From a bacterium (GTDB lineage Bacteria > Krumholzibacteriota > Krumholzibacteria > LZORAL124-64-63), in contig QNDV01000019.1 of the NCBI GenBank assembly GCA_003646045.1, positions 1 through 13,510 on the forward strand: 13,510 bases of DNA. Direction: 5' to 3'. Positions 7,010 to 13,510 of the stretch are shown here, piece by piece. The number at the start of each line of letters is the position of its first letter. Position 1 is the first letter of the stretch. Made by a program: the position numbers and the translations under genes. A model generated the notes under the pieces. The model was not told the DNA's origin. It worked only from the letters and a program-made list of their open reading frames with translations, and did not search any database.

Positions 7010-8050
7010 CTACTCCTTGTTCAATTGGCGGATCAGTTTCACCGCACGCTTCTGACCCAGGCGTCCTGCTTCACCCAGCCAGGCGGGCCGGCCGGAGATC
7101 TTGACTTTCAGGGGCGCCTGCACCGATTGCGAAAGGGAAATCAGATCGCCCTCGCTCAGGTTCAGTATTTCCTCGAGGCTTGTAGGCACTTCCGCCAATT
7201 CCACAACGACTTGCGACTGTGTTGTCTGCACCATATTCAGGATGCGCCGCCGGTCGTCTCGCAGTTCGTAATCGTCACGCAGTTCGATGCTTTCCTGGGG
7301 GTCGAAGATCTCCCGTACCGGGCCGAAGGCAGACATGGGAATAGCCAGTTCCACCGGACCCTCTGCAGGGGTGGCTGCCACGGGGAAACGCAGGATGATC
7401 AGGGATTCGCCTTCGGATATCCCGCTCAAATAGCCGGGATTGTTTTCCAGTTTGACGAATTTGGGTTTCACGTCCGTGAGATGCGCCATGGCCTTGCGCA
7501 CCAGCTCGGTGAAACGCTCCACCAGATTGGCCGCAATGCTCCGCTCGATCTCAGTGAACTCACGCATGGGCCCCTCGGCGTCCAGGGGGCCACCCATGAG
7601 CTTCTGCAGGAACACATAGCAGAGATTCAGGTCCAGGTTCAACAGGGACACACCCTTGAGGGGCTCGAGGGCCACCACGGCGGCAGACGTCGGATTGGGC
7701 ATACTGTTCTGGTAATCGGCAAAGGTGGTCTGCCGCATGCCCCGGAATTCAACCTGTACCGTACTGCGCATGAGATTCGTGAAGTCAATGGTCGCCGTCT
7801 TGGCGAAATTCTCGCCAACGGACTGCAGGTTCTTCTCGAATGCCCGCGAGATGTTGTGGGGCCGATTGAAGTCGTACCGGTTGGGACCTTCCGCAGTGTC
7901 GCCGTCGGAGATGGACTCGGCCTCCAGCACGGCATCGATGTCCACCGCCGGGTTGCTCACGGTACCGCTCAGGTCCTCGGCGGTGTCGATGGCCGACGCC
8001 AGCTCCGGATCCATTACCTCGTTGTCGATGCCGATCTCTTCGGAAGCCAC
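7010..8050 (-). CDS. fliM: Flagellar motor switch protein FliM
   Basis: FliM (346 aa) is the C-ring protein that binds phospho-CheY and sets rotation direction. After a variable N-terminus the family core starts at YDFNRPHNIS (59-68). A CheC-like middle domain follows, with MGGPLDAEGPMREFTEIERS at about 162-181, and the C-terminal SPOA domain (about 265-335) contains LNLSEGDLISL. The usual N-terminal CheY-binding motif (LSQxEIDALL near residues 5-14) is absent there; a similar VDIDAVLEAE occurs at 36-45. The start is GTG at 8050 (GTG GCT TCC GAA), with GGAG about 8 nt upstream. It lies 15 nt after fliL and 3 nt before fliN. Confidence 0.96.
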   Translation of the reverse strand: MASEEIGIDNEVMDPELASAIDTAEDLSGTVSNPAVDIDAVLEAESISDGDTAEGPNRYDFNRPHNISRAFEKNLQSVGENFAKTATIDFTNLMRSTVQVEFRGMRQTTFADYQNSMPNPTSAAVVALEPLKGVSLLNLDLNLCYVFLQKLMGGPLDAEGPMREFTEIERSIAANLVERFTELVRKAMAHLTDVKPKFVKLENNPGYLSGISEGESLIILRFPVAATPAEGPVELAIPMSAFGPVREIFDPQESIELRDDYELRDDRRRILNMVQTTQSQVVVELAEVPTSLEEILNLSEGDLISLSQSVQAPLKVKISGRPAWLGEAGRLGQKRAVKLIRQLNKE

Positions 8051-8065
8051 GTTCTTTCTCCGTTG

Positions 8066-8587
8066 CTACTGTACGACCAGGTCCGAGAAGAATACGTTCA
8101 TCAGGGCACTTTCGGGCAGCTGGGCCGACACGTCGCGGAAGATTTCATCCCGCAACGCGGACCGTCCCTCGGGTGAGCCGATATCTGCCGCCGACTTGCC
8201 CGAAAGTATCATGATCACGATATCCCTGAGTTGGGGAATCCTGGCGGCAGCACGCTCGGCCTGGGACGAGTCACGAATTTCCAGACTCACATTGATGCGC
8301 AGGTAACGTGGCTGCCGGGGATCCGAGTCCAGGGTCACGATGATCTCCTCGAGGCCCACGATGGTCCCCGGCTCGATCACGGCACCCGCGATCTCCTCCG
8401 CCCGCGGCTCCGACATATCCGCACCCTGTACCCCCATGCGGGGCAGGATAACGAACTGGGTCAGGCCGATGGCCAGCAGGGTCTGAACCACCACGATGGC
8501 ACCCAGGATCACTGCCTTGTTCTGCAGGAAGGCCAGCTTGTTGTTGCCGCCCTCTCCTTCGATGACGTCAGGAATTTCGTCGGCCAT
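8066..8587 (-). CDS. fliL: Flagellar basal body-associated protein FliL
   Basis: FliL (173 aa) is a single-pass inner-membrane protein that surrounds the stator and supports torque. A cytoplasmic N-terminus (1-22) is followed by a membrane helix (about 26-48, VILGAIVVVQTLLAIGLTQF) and a periplasmic stomatin-like domain from about 70. Family marks include GLEEIIVTLDSDPRQPRYLR (78-97), INVSLEI just after, and a C-terminal VFFSDLVVQ, matching the usual IYFTEFVIQ ending. The start is ATG at 8587, with AAGGAG 7 nt upstream and 14 nt after the motB stop. Its place between motB and fliM is the usual one for this operon type. Confidence 0.95.
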   Translation of the reverse strand: MADEIPDVIEGEGGNNKLAFLQNKAVILGAIVVVQTLLAIGLTQFVILPRMGVQGADMSEPRAEEIAGAVIEPGTIVGLEEIIVTLDSDPRQPRYLRINVSLEIRDSSQAERAAARIPQLRDIVIMILSGKSAADIGSPEGRSALRDEIFRDVSAQLPESALMNVFFSDLVVQ

Positions 8588-8601
8588 GGGTCAGCTCCTT
8601 G

Positions 8602-9468
8602 TCACTTCCACTTGAAGCCCGTCGGCGCCCCCAGCTTCCCGGTTACCGGGTTAAGGATCAGGGGCACTTGTTCCTCGATCGTTTCCGTTTCCGGCTCGGG
8701 GGCCGGCTCTGGAGCCCGTTCCGGCTCCTTTACAGGCGTTTTCAGGGGCAAATCGCTTCCTGAGGCCTGTGGGATGGAAATCCTCGCCAGGAGGATCTCC
8801 ACACGCCGGTTCGCCGCTCGTCCCTCGGCGGTGCCATTTCCCGCCTCGGGGCGGTATTCACCGTAACCCGTCGCGGCCAGTCGGTCCGGCGGGATACCGA
8901 GTCCTTGAAAGTATCGTGCCACCGCCACGGCTCGCGCCGATGACAGCTCCCAGTTCGAGGGAAATTGTGTCGATTTGATAGGTATGTCGTCGGTATGCCC
9001 TTCGACACGTACCTCTCCGGGGAATTTCCGGAACAGGCTGGCGAGCTTGTCGAGCAGGGGCTGGGAAACGGTCAACAGCTCGGCGCCGCCCGACTGGAAC
9101 AGCAGGGGCGCCGGCATCCGTATCAGCACACCGTCCTCCCTGGTCTCTATCATGATCTGATCGTCCAGCTTCTCATCGAGCACGGTCTTCTCCAGTTCCC
9201 GCACCTCGAACAGGAACTCCAGGTCTGCCTCATTGTCGCTCTTGCGGGGAATCAGGGGTTTGTTGATCTCGATGACGTGCTCGGGCTGGGCCATGACCCC
9301 GAAGGCTTCCTTCAGCGATTCGGCGGCCTGCTCGAACTTGGATTCCTGCATGGACGAGAAACTGACTATGAGCACGAAGAACGTGAGCAACAGACTCATC
9401 AGGTCACCGTAGGTCATGACCCAGTCATCGAGCCCCTGCTTGATGATGATGTTCTTCTTCTTGGCCAC
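8602..9468 (-). CDS. motB: Flagellar stator protein MotB
   Basis: MotB (288 aa) is the stator subunit that carries the ion-binding Asp and anchors the complex to peptidoglycan. The single membrane helix (about 17-38) contains the conserved Asp22 in VMTYGDLMSLLLTFFVLIVS. Next are a plug/linker region and an OmpA-like domain (about 115-232) with RVEGHTDDIPI (154-164), NWELSSARA and NRRVEILL. Unusually, a tail of about 50 residues follows (237-288), rich in Pro and Glu (EPERAPEPAPEPETE) and ending in a basic GFKWK. The start is GTG at 9468 (GTG GCC AAG AAG), with AGGAGG 7 nt upstream, 31 nt downstream of motA. The coupling ion (H+ or Na+) cannot be judged from this alone. Confidence 0.96.
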   Translation of the reverse strand: MAKKKNIIIKQGLDDWVMTYGDLMSLLLTFFVLIVSFSSMQESKFEQAAESLKEAFGVMAQPEHVIEINKPLIPRKSDNEADLEFLFEVRELEKTVLDEKLDDQIMIETREDGVLIRMPAPLLFQSGGAELLTVSQPLLDKLASLFRKFPGEVRVEGHTDDIPIKSTQFPSNWELSSARAVAVARYFQGLGIPPDRLAATGYGEYRPEAGNGTAEGRAANRRVEILLARISIPQASGSDLPLKTPVKEPERAPEPAPEPETETIEEQVPLILNPVTGKLGAPTGFKWK

Positions 9469-9499
9469 CGGGGACCCTCCTGTCGGCCGCCCGGACCGG

Positions 9500-10282
9500 T
9501 CAGGCCGCGGCGTCCTTGGCTTCGTCCACCTTCCGGCGCAAACTGGGCGACAGGAAGGATTTCAGTTTCTCCTCGACGATTCGGGGGGAATCGCCACTCT
9601 GGATGGCCATGATGCCCTCGATGACCATGTACTTGCCGAGCATCTCTTCCTTGGAACGGGCTTCGAGCTTGCCCGCCATGGGCAGGAAGAAGGCGTTGGC
9701 CACCACGGCTCCGTAGAAAGTGGTTATCAGGGCGGTAGCCATGCCGGCGCCGATCTGCGAGGGATCCTCCAGGGCACCCAACATATTGACCAGACCGATC
9801 AGGGTACCGATCATGCCGAAGGCCGGAGCAAAGGTTCCGCCGGTCGACAGGATCTTGGCGCCTTCGGCATGGCGGCTTTCCACCTGGTCGAGATCCGTCT
9901 CAAGGATCTTCTCCAGCAGCTGGGGGTCTGTACCGTCCACGGCCAGTCTCAGTCCCTTGCGCAGGAACTCGTCCTCTTCGTTTTCCGATTCCTCCTCCAG
10001 CGCCAGCATGCCCTCGCGGCGGGCCCGCTCGGCGTACTTCACTATCTTCGAGATGATGGCATCGGGATCCTCGGTCTGGAAAAGCACGGTCTTCTTGATG
10101 ATGCTGGCCATGCCGGTGATCTTTTGTAGTGGGAAGTTGATCAGCAGGGCACCGAGAGTACCTCCGAGCACGACGGCCACCGAGGGCATGTCGACGAATC
10201 CGGAGAGGTTGCCGCCCAACAGGATCGACCAGACGATCAGACCGAACGCCGCCACGAGGCCTACAATTGTTGCAAAATCCAC
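9500..10282 (-). CDS. motA: Flagellar stator protein MotA
   Basis: MotA (260 aa) forms the ring around MotB that rotates as ions pass. Four membrane segments lie near residues 3-22, 33-52, 150-170 and 183-203. The cytoplasmic loop holds the charged contact region ERARREGMLALEEESENEED (85-104), where E. coli MotA has Arg90 and Glu98 facing FliG. The conserved TGGTFAPAFGMIGTLIGLVN segment (147-166) includes Pro153, equivalent to the torque-coupling proline. The start is GTG at 10282 (GTG GAT TTT GCA), with AAAGGA upstream; an upstream hairpin shows AGGAG in its loop. It follows flbD by 48 nt. Confidence 0.97.
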   Translation of the reverse strand: MDFATIVGLVAAFGLIVWSILLGGNLSGFVDMPSVAVVLGGTLGALLINFPLQKITGMASIIKKTVLFQTEDPDAIISKIVKYAERARREGMLALEEESENEEDEFLRKGLRLAVDGTDPQLLEKILETDLDQVESRHAEGAKILSTGGTFAPAFGMIGTLIGLVNMLGALEDPSQIGAGMATALITTFYGAVVANAFFLPMAGKLEARSKEEMLGKYMVIEGIMAIQSGDSPRIVEEKLKSFLSPSLRRKVDEAKDAAA

Positions 10283-10298
10283 GCGCTCGTCCTTTCGG

Positions 10299-10317
10299 GC
10301 TTCGCCTCCTGCGAAGC
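10299..10317 (-). repeat. Hairpin with AGGAG in its loop, upstream of motA
   Basis: On the minus-strand transcript GCTTCGC-AGGAG-GCGAAGC gives a perfect 7-bp stem with a 5-nt loop. It ends 16 nt before the motA GTG, next to the AAAGGA that is the more likely SD. It may be an mRNA structure shaping translation of motA. No T-run follows, so it is not an intrinsic terminator. Confidence 0.5.
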
Positions 10318-10330
10318 TCCGCGCGGGCGG

Positions 10331-10555
10331 TTAGCCCTCGAACACCGATCCCTGTCCCCCCGCCGGCACGGGGTAGATCCTGGCCTGGGTCCGATAGGCC
10401 ATGGCCCTGGCGATCACATCGTCCATCTCCTCCAACACCATGATCTTGCGCCCCGTGGTGAGGCTGATCAGCGTGTCCGGGGTCGCTTCGATGAACTCGA
10501 TCAGGTCGGCGTTCACCACGATCTCCCTGCCATTCAATTTCGTTACTTTAATCAT
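10331..10555 (-). CDS. flbD: Small flagellar protein of the FlbD/SwrD family
   Basis: A 74-aa protein starting MIKVTKLNGREIVVNADLIE, the characteristic opening of the small FlbD/SwrD family encoded between flgE and the motor genes in spirochaetes and Bacillus. In Bacillus subtilis, SwrD raises flagellar motor power; its mechanism is not clear. The family pattern continues with FIEATPDTLISLTTGRKIMV, after which the tail is variable. It is not the sigma-54 activator also called FlbD in Caulobacter. The ATG at 10555 was chosen over the upstream in-frame start at 10600 because AAGGAG lies 9 nt before it and because family homology begins at MIKVT. Its position just before motAB fits a stator-related job. 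Confidence 0.92.
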   Translation of the reverse strand: MIKVTKLNGREIVVNADLIEFIEATPDTLISLTTGRKIMVLEEMDDVIARAMAYRTQARIYPVPAGGQGSVFEG

Positions 10556-10577
10556 GGACTTTAGCTCCTTGCCGCAT

Positions 10578-10614
10578 CGGACCGGCAGACGGGCTCCCAC
10601 CCACCGCCGGTCCG
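10578..10614 (-). repeat. Inverted repeat in flgE-flbD gap
   Basis: CGGACCGGC (10614-10606 on the minus strand) and GCCGGTCCG (10586-10578) form a perfect 9-bp stem with a 19-nt loop in the 95-nt gap between flgE and flbD. No T-run follows it, so it is not a standard terminator. It could stabilise the flgE message, slow readthrough, or bind a protein. Confidence 0.5.
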
Positions 10615-10650
10615 GTCGTCGCGACGCTCACCCACGGGCCGGATTCCGCC

Positions 10651-12678
10651 CTACCGGATCAGGTTCACCAGCTCCTGCATGATCTGGTCCGCGGTGGAAA
10701 TAACCCGGCTGTTGGCCTGGAAGCTGCGCTGGGCCACCACCAGGTTGGTGAACTCCCGCGCCAGGTCGACGTTGCTCGTCTCGAGGGCACCCGGCGCGAG
10801 GGTGACCCCGTTGCCCATGCCCGCGAAAGTCTCCATGGCCTGGCCCGAGTTGCCGCTCAGGCGGTAGGTGTTGTTGGCCTCCCTCACCAGCCCTTCCTGG
10901 TTCGAAAACTGGGCGATGCCGATCTGGGCTATCGCCATGGAGATGTCGTTGCTGAAGATGCCGGTGATGACCCCGCTCTGGTCGATGGCGAAATCGACCA
11001 GATTGCCGGAGGTGTAGCCGTCGGCAATGGCCTGCAGGTTGCCCTCGCCCTCGAACTGGGTCAACCCGGTCAGTGCGCCGATTTCACCGAAATCAATGTC
11101 CAGCACCACGTTCTCCGCCCCTTCGCCCTGGGCCTGCGGCTGGAAGGTCAGAGCCGAAACGTTGTCGTCGAAACTGAAGCTGCTGATGGCCCCCGTACTG
11201 TCGAAGCGGATGCGGCCCGAGCCGCCGGACAGCAGGACCTCGGTCCCTTCCATCTCGGCCTGCCAGATCCATTCGTTCTCACCCGGGACCTTCTCGAAGG
11301 CGAAGGACACGGAATGCTCTATGCCCAGCGAGTCATAGACCCGCGTGGCCATGGTGTAGTTCTGCTGGTCCTCGGCCTGCTGGATCTGGAGGAAGGAGAA
11401 GGCGTCGGTCAGGGCGCCGTTGACCTCCCCCCCCTCGGTCACGCTGATCTCGTCTATGGACGAGGCGAGTCCCACTTCGCCGATGATCTCGATCTGGCCC
11501 TCGTCGTTAATGGTTGCCGGGTTGGAGTAGGCCCCCAGCGCGTATTGGATCTCGCTGGCCAGGTCCCCCAGGGTCGTGGTGCCGTCCACGGTGAAGGTGG
11601 TCGTGTCCACCTGCTCGCCGTTGATGCGACCACCCAGGACGAAGGACGCCGTCGGGTCGGTGAAGTCCACGCCCAAGGGGGCGCCATCGGCACTGTAGAT
11701 GTTCTGCAACAGGTCGCCGGCGTCGGCGTAGGACCGCAATCCACTCGACTGGGCCGTGGTGCCGGCGGCCACGGTCCCGATGGTCAGGTTCGACCCGAAG
11801 ACGTCCTTGCCGTCCACCGCCAGCGACACCCCGACCATGTCTCCGCCAGAGGTGTTGTTCATCTGCAGCGCGCCGCTGGGATCGATGCTGAAGCTCGCCG
11901 CCGCAGTCTCTCCATTGAGCCAGTCCACGAGGTCCTGATAGGTAGTGTCCGAGGTGACTTCGAAGGTATTGGTCGACAGCGGATTGCCAGCGCTGTCGCG
12001 GCCGTTCAAGGCGATCTGGTTGCCCACGTCCAGGTCCAGCTGTCCGCCGGTCTCGCCGCTCATGTCCACCAGCAGGTCCGTCCCCTGGGCCATGGTCAAC
12101 AGGGACGCGGTGCGCACGATGGTGGGCCGGGCGTCGCTGGCGGCATCGAGGTTACCCCGCAACTGGACCTCGGTCGAGGCGGCGGCCGGCACGACAAGGC
12201 CGGGATCGATATAGATGTCACTCATGGGACCCGCCGGCAGGATGCCGGTGGCGTCCGCCATCACACCCTGGACCTTCAGACCCGTCGAGGGACTGACCAG
12301 GTAGCTGGAGCTGTCCAGACCGAAAACACCCGCCCGGGTATAGGTGCGGCTGGCGCCGTCGCTGAGCATGAAGAAGCCGCTGCCCTGGATGGCGATGTCG
12401 GTCTTCTTGCCCGTGGTCTGGAAGTTGCCCTGGTTGAAGTTGGTGTCGATGCTGCCGACCCGGGTGCCGAGGCCCACCTGCTGCGGGTTGGTTCCGCCGA
12501 GACCGCCCGCCACCGGCCGACTCGCCGGCTGGATCGTCTGGGTGAGCATCTCGCTGAAGGTGACACGCCCCGACTTGAAACCCACCGAATTGCTGATGGC
12601 AATGTGGTTGCCGATAACGTCGAGGTTCGTCAGGTTGGCCGAGAGGCCAGAGACGCCGGAGTACAGAGACTTGAACAT
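10651..12678 (-). CDS. flgE: Flagellar hook protein FlgE, enlarged
   Basis: FlgE polymerises into the hook, the universal joint between rod and filament. The 675-aa product is much longer than E. coli FlgE (about 400 aa). The N-terminal rod/hook segment (1-45) reads MFKSLYSGVSGLSANLTNLD, then VIGNHIAISNSVGFKSGR; HIAISNS is a divergent form of the usual NIANANT. The C-terminal segment reads NVDLAREFTNLVVAQRSFQA, then NSRVISTADQIMQELVNLIR, as in all hook/rod proteins. Between them, about residues 150-560 hold large surface domains with low-complexity Thr/Gly/Asp-rich sequence; residues 315-440 look like an insertion between the standard hook domains. The start is ATG at 12678, with AAGGGA upstream, 45 nt after flgD. 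Confidence 0.95.
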   Translation of the reverse strand: MFKSLYSGVSGLSANLTNLDVIGNHIAISNSVGFKSGRVTFSEMLTQTIQPASRPVAGGLGGTNPQQVGLGTRVGSIDTNFNQGNFQTTGKKTDIAIQGSGFFMLSDGASRTYTRAGVFGLDSSSYLVSPSTGLKVQGVMADATGILPAGPMSDIYIDPGLVVPAAASTEVQLRGNLDAASDARPTIVRTASLLTMAQGTDLLVDMSGETGGQLDLDVGNQIALNGRDSAGNPLSTNTFEVTSDTTYQDLVDWLNGETAAASFSIDPSGALQMNNTSGGDMVGVSLAVDGKDVFGSNLTIGTVAAGTTAQSSGLRSYADAGDLLQNIYSADGAPLGVDFTDPTASFVLGGRINGEQVDTTTFTVDGTTTLGDLASEIQYALGAYSNPATINDEGQIEIIGEVGLASSIDEISVTEGGEVNGALTDAFSFLQIQQAEDQQNYTMATRVYDSLGIEHSVSFAFEKVPGENEWIWQAEMEGTEVLLSGGSGRIRFDSTGAISSFSFDDNVSALTFQPQAQGEGAENVVLDIDFGEIGALTGLTQFEGEGNLQAIADGYTSGNLVDFAIDQSGVITGIFSNDISMAIAQIGIAQFSNQEGLVREANNTYRLSGNSGQAMETFAGMGNGVTLAPGALETSNVDLAREFTNLVVAQRSFQANSRVISTADQIMQELVNLIR

Positions 12679-12699
12679 GGGATCGTTCCCTTCGTGTTT

Positions 12700-12722
12700 T
12701 CGACCCGCCGGTAGGCGGTCGT
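12700..12722 (-). repeat. Small hairpin in flgD-flgE gap
   Basis: The minus strand between flgD and flgE contains GACCGCC-TACC-GGCGGGTC, a short GC-rich dyad with one bulged G. It lies upstream of the flgE SD and lacks a T-run. It may be an mRNA processing or stability element between genes whose products are needed in very different amounts. Support is weak, as short dyads are common in GC-rich DNA. Confidence 0.3.
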
Positions 12723-12723
12723 T

Positions 12724-13380
12724 TCAGCTCACCTTGTAGATATCAGTGACGTAGAAATCCCGGCCGCCCAGCATGACGACCGCTACGTTGTTCTCAAACC
12801 TCATCCCCTCGACCGCAGCGGTCATGAGGGTCGTGAACGGCATTTCCTCCCCGTCTGCCTTACCCGTCAATTTCACCGAGATGGTATAGTCGCCATCCTC
12901 GAGAGCATTCCCGTCATCACCCTTGCCGTCCCAACTCACGTCGGTCATGCCCGCGTCAATTTCCCTGGTATAGGAGCGCACCACGCGGCCCGAACTGTCG
13001 GTGACCTCGATGCGTGCGTTACCCGGCAACGGGGTTGCCACCATGTTCTCGCTGACGACACCCTCGGCGACGGACACCGCGTTGCCTTCGACGGTGACGT
13101 CCTTGCCCACGAGAGCCAGCATGGAGGTGTTGTTGATGGACTGACCGATGGCCAGGTTCTCTTCCAGCAGGGCCTGCATGCCCGTCAATTCATCCAGCAT
13201 GGAAAACTGGGTGATCTGGCTGGTGAACTGGGCGTTGTCCATGGGGCTCAGTGGATCCTGGTTCTGGATCTGGGCCACCAACAGGGCCATGAAATCAAGA
13301 TCCGAGACCTCTGATGAATCTCGCGCCGGGGCTCCCAGCACCGGTCCGTATCCGTCATTTACGCCTTGTATGGTCGGCAT
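12724..13380 (-). CDS. flgD: Flagellar hook assembly scaffold/cap protein FlgD
   Basis: FlgD (218 aa, usual length) caps the growing hook and guides FlgE polymerisation; it is exported and later replaced. The conserved N-terminal export and assembly region has LVAQIQNQDPLSPMDNAQFT (34-53), followed by SQITQFSMLDEL. The C-terminal part has the FlgD Tudor-like/FnIII fold, with VGKDVTVEGN (91-100) and the FlgD_ig pattern VSWDGKGDDGNALEDGDYTI (148-167). The ATG at 13380 has GGGAGG a few nt upstream and sits 3 nt after the stop of the preceding frame, so it is translationally coupled to the presumed fliK. It is followed by flgE, as in most flagellar operons. Confidence 0.95.
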   Translation of the reverse strand: MPTIQGVNDGYGPVLGAPARDSSEVSDLDFMALLVAQIQNQDPLSPMDNAQFTSQITQFSMLDELTGMQALLEENLAIGQSINNTSMLALVGKDVTVEGNAVSVAEGVVSENMVATPLPGNARIEVTDSSGRVVRSYTREIDAGMTDVSWDGKGDDGNALEDGDYTISVKLTGKADGEEMPFTTLMTAAVEGMRFENNVAVVMLGGRDFYVTDIYKVS

Positions 13381-13383
13381 ATC

Positions 13384-13510
13384 CTATCCTCCCTGGGCGA
13401 GGTCGGCCCAAGCCTCGGCGGTGGTCGCTGGTTCACGTCCAGTGTGTCTGTGGCCCCGACCGCCCTCCCGGTCGGATCCGCGGGATGTTTCCTGACGGCG
13501 TCCGTCCTGA
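13384..13510 (-). CDS. fliK: C-terminal tail of the gene upstream of flgD, probably hook-length protein FliK, partial
   Basis: Reading into the window from the right end, one frame stays open for 41 codons and stops with TAG at 13386-13384, 3 nt before the flgD ATG. The peptide is hydrophilic and rich in Arg, Gly and Glu (QDGRRQETSRGSDREGGRGH, then a short Ala-rich AEAWADLAQGG end). FliK proteins often end in such a disordered polar tail after their conserved C-domain, and fliK usually precedes flgD in this operon type. No diagnostic FliK domain is inside the window, so the name rests on position and composition. Another frame is open only to a TGA about 55 nt before flgD and fits coupling less well. 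Confidence 0.55.
   Translation of the reverse strand, partial: QDGRRQETSRGSDREGGRGHRHTGREPATTAEAWADLAQGG

Noticed and set aside
6668..8176. A 502-codon plus-strand open frame opposite fliM and fliN
   Set aside because: Same reason: it is the complement of two recognised switch genes with SD sequences, and its product looks like no protein family.
10331..10555. FlbD as the sigma-54 activator that would fire the fliP promoter
   Set aside because: The name is shared, but this 74-aa protein has no AAA+ or DNA-binding domain; it is the SwrD-type protein.
10331..10600. Longer start for flbD (89 aa from 10600)
   Set aside because: The extra 15 residues include the SD region, and family similarity starts at the ATG at 10555.
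11314..12714. A 466-codon plus-strand frame opposite flgE
   Set aside because: It is the shadow of flgE; composition is Gly/Val/His-rich and no SD supports it.

Overview
The window is a solid block of flagellar genes, all transcribed on the minus strand, so the biological order runs from high to low coordinates: (fliK 3' end) - flgD - flgE - flbD - motA - motB - fliL - fliM - fliN - fliO - [terminator / sigma-54 promoter] - fliP - fliQ - fliR - flhB - flhA - flhF (cut by the window start). Sequence is GC-rich, start codons are mixed (ATG, GTG and TTG), and most genes have a clear Shine-Dalgarno sequence. The order matches the long fla/che-type operon of spirochaetes and, in most of its order, of Bacillus-type Firmicutes. 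The base composition, the SD style and a sigma-54 promoter argue instead for a high-GC diderm, possibly an FCB-group or related phylum such as Gemmatimonadota or Krumholzibacteriota. That taxonomic placement is an inference and weak.

Layout by function. Right part (about 10.65-13.51 kb): hook assembly, with the last 41 codons of a probable fliK, the hook cap/scaffold flgD, and an unusually large hook protein flgE. Middle (about 6.18-10.56 kb): the rotary motor, with the small FlbD/SwrD-type protein, stator MotA and MotB, FliL, and the C-ring switch proteins FliM and FliN, followed by FliO. Left part (1-5.99 kb): the type III export gate FliP, FliQ, FliR, FlhB and FlhA, then the SRP-family GTPase homologue FlhF. 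Together these genes build the export machine, export and polymerise the hook, and provide the torque generator and direction switch.

The two most notable signals are regulatory and evolutionary. First, the 185-bp gap between fliO and fliP holds a strong rho-independent terminator (11-bp stem plus T-rich tail) followed by a near-consensus sigma-54 -24/-12 promoter (TGGCACG-N4-TTGC) with a short leader to the fliP SD. The apparent single operon is therefore likely two transcription units, with the export-gate genes under RpoN control. Second, FlhF keeps its N-terminal region and overall fold pattern but its P-loop reads G-x4-G-R-S instead of G-x4-G-K-T/S, and the DTAG motif is replaced by DLPE, so it is probably not a normal GTPase. 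No CRISPR, mobile element, tRNA, rRNA or defence system is visible. Apart from the points above this is a well-conserved flagellar locus, not a new type of system.
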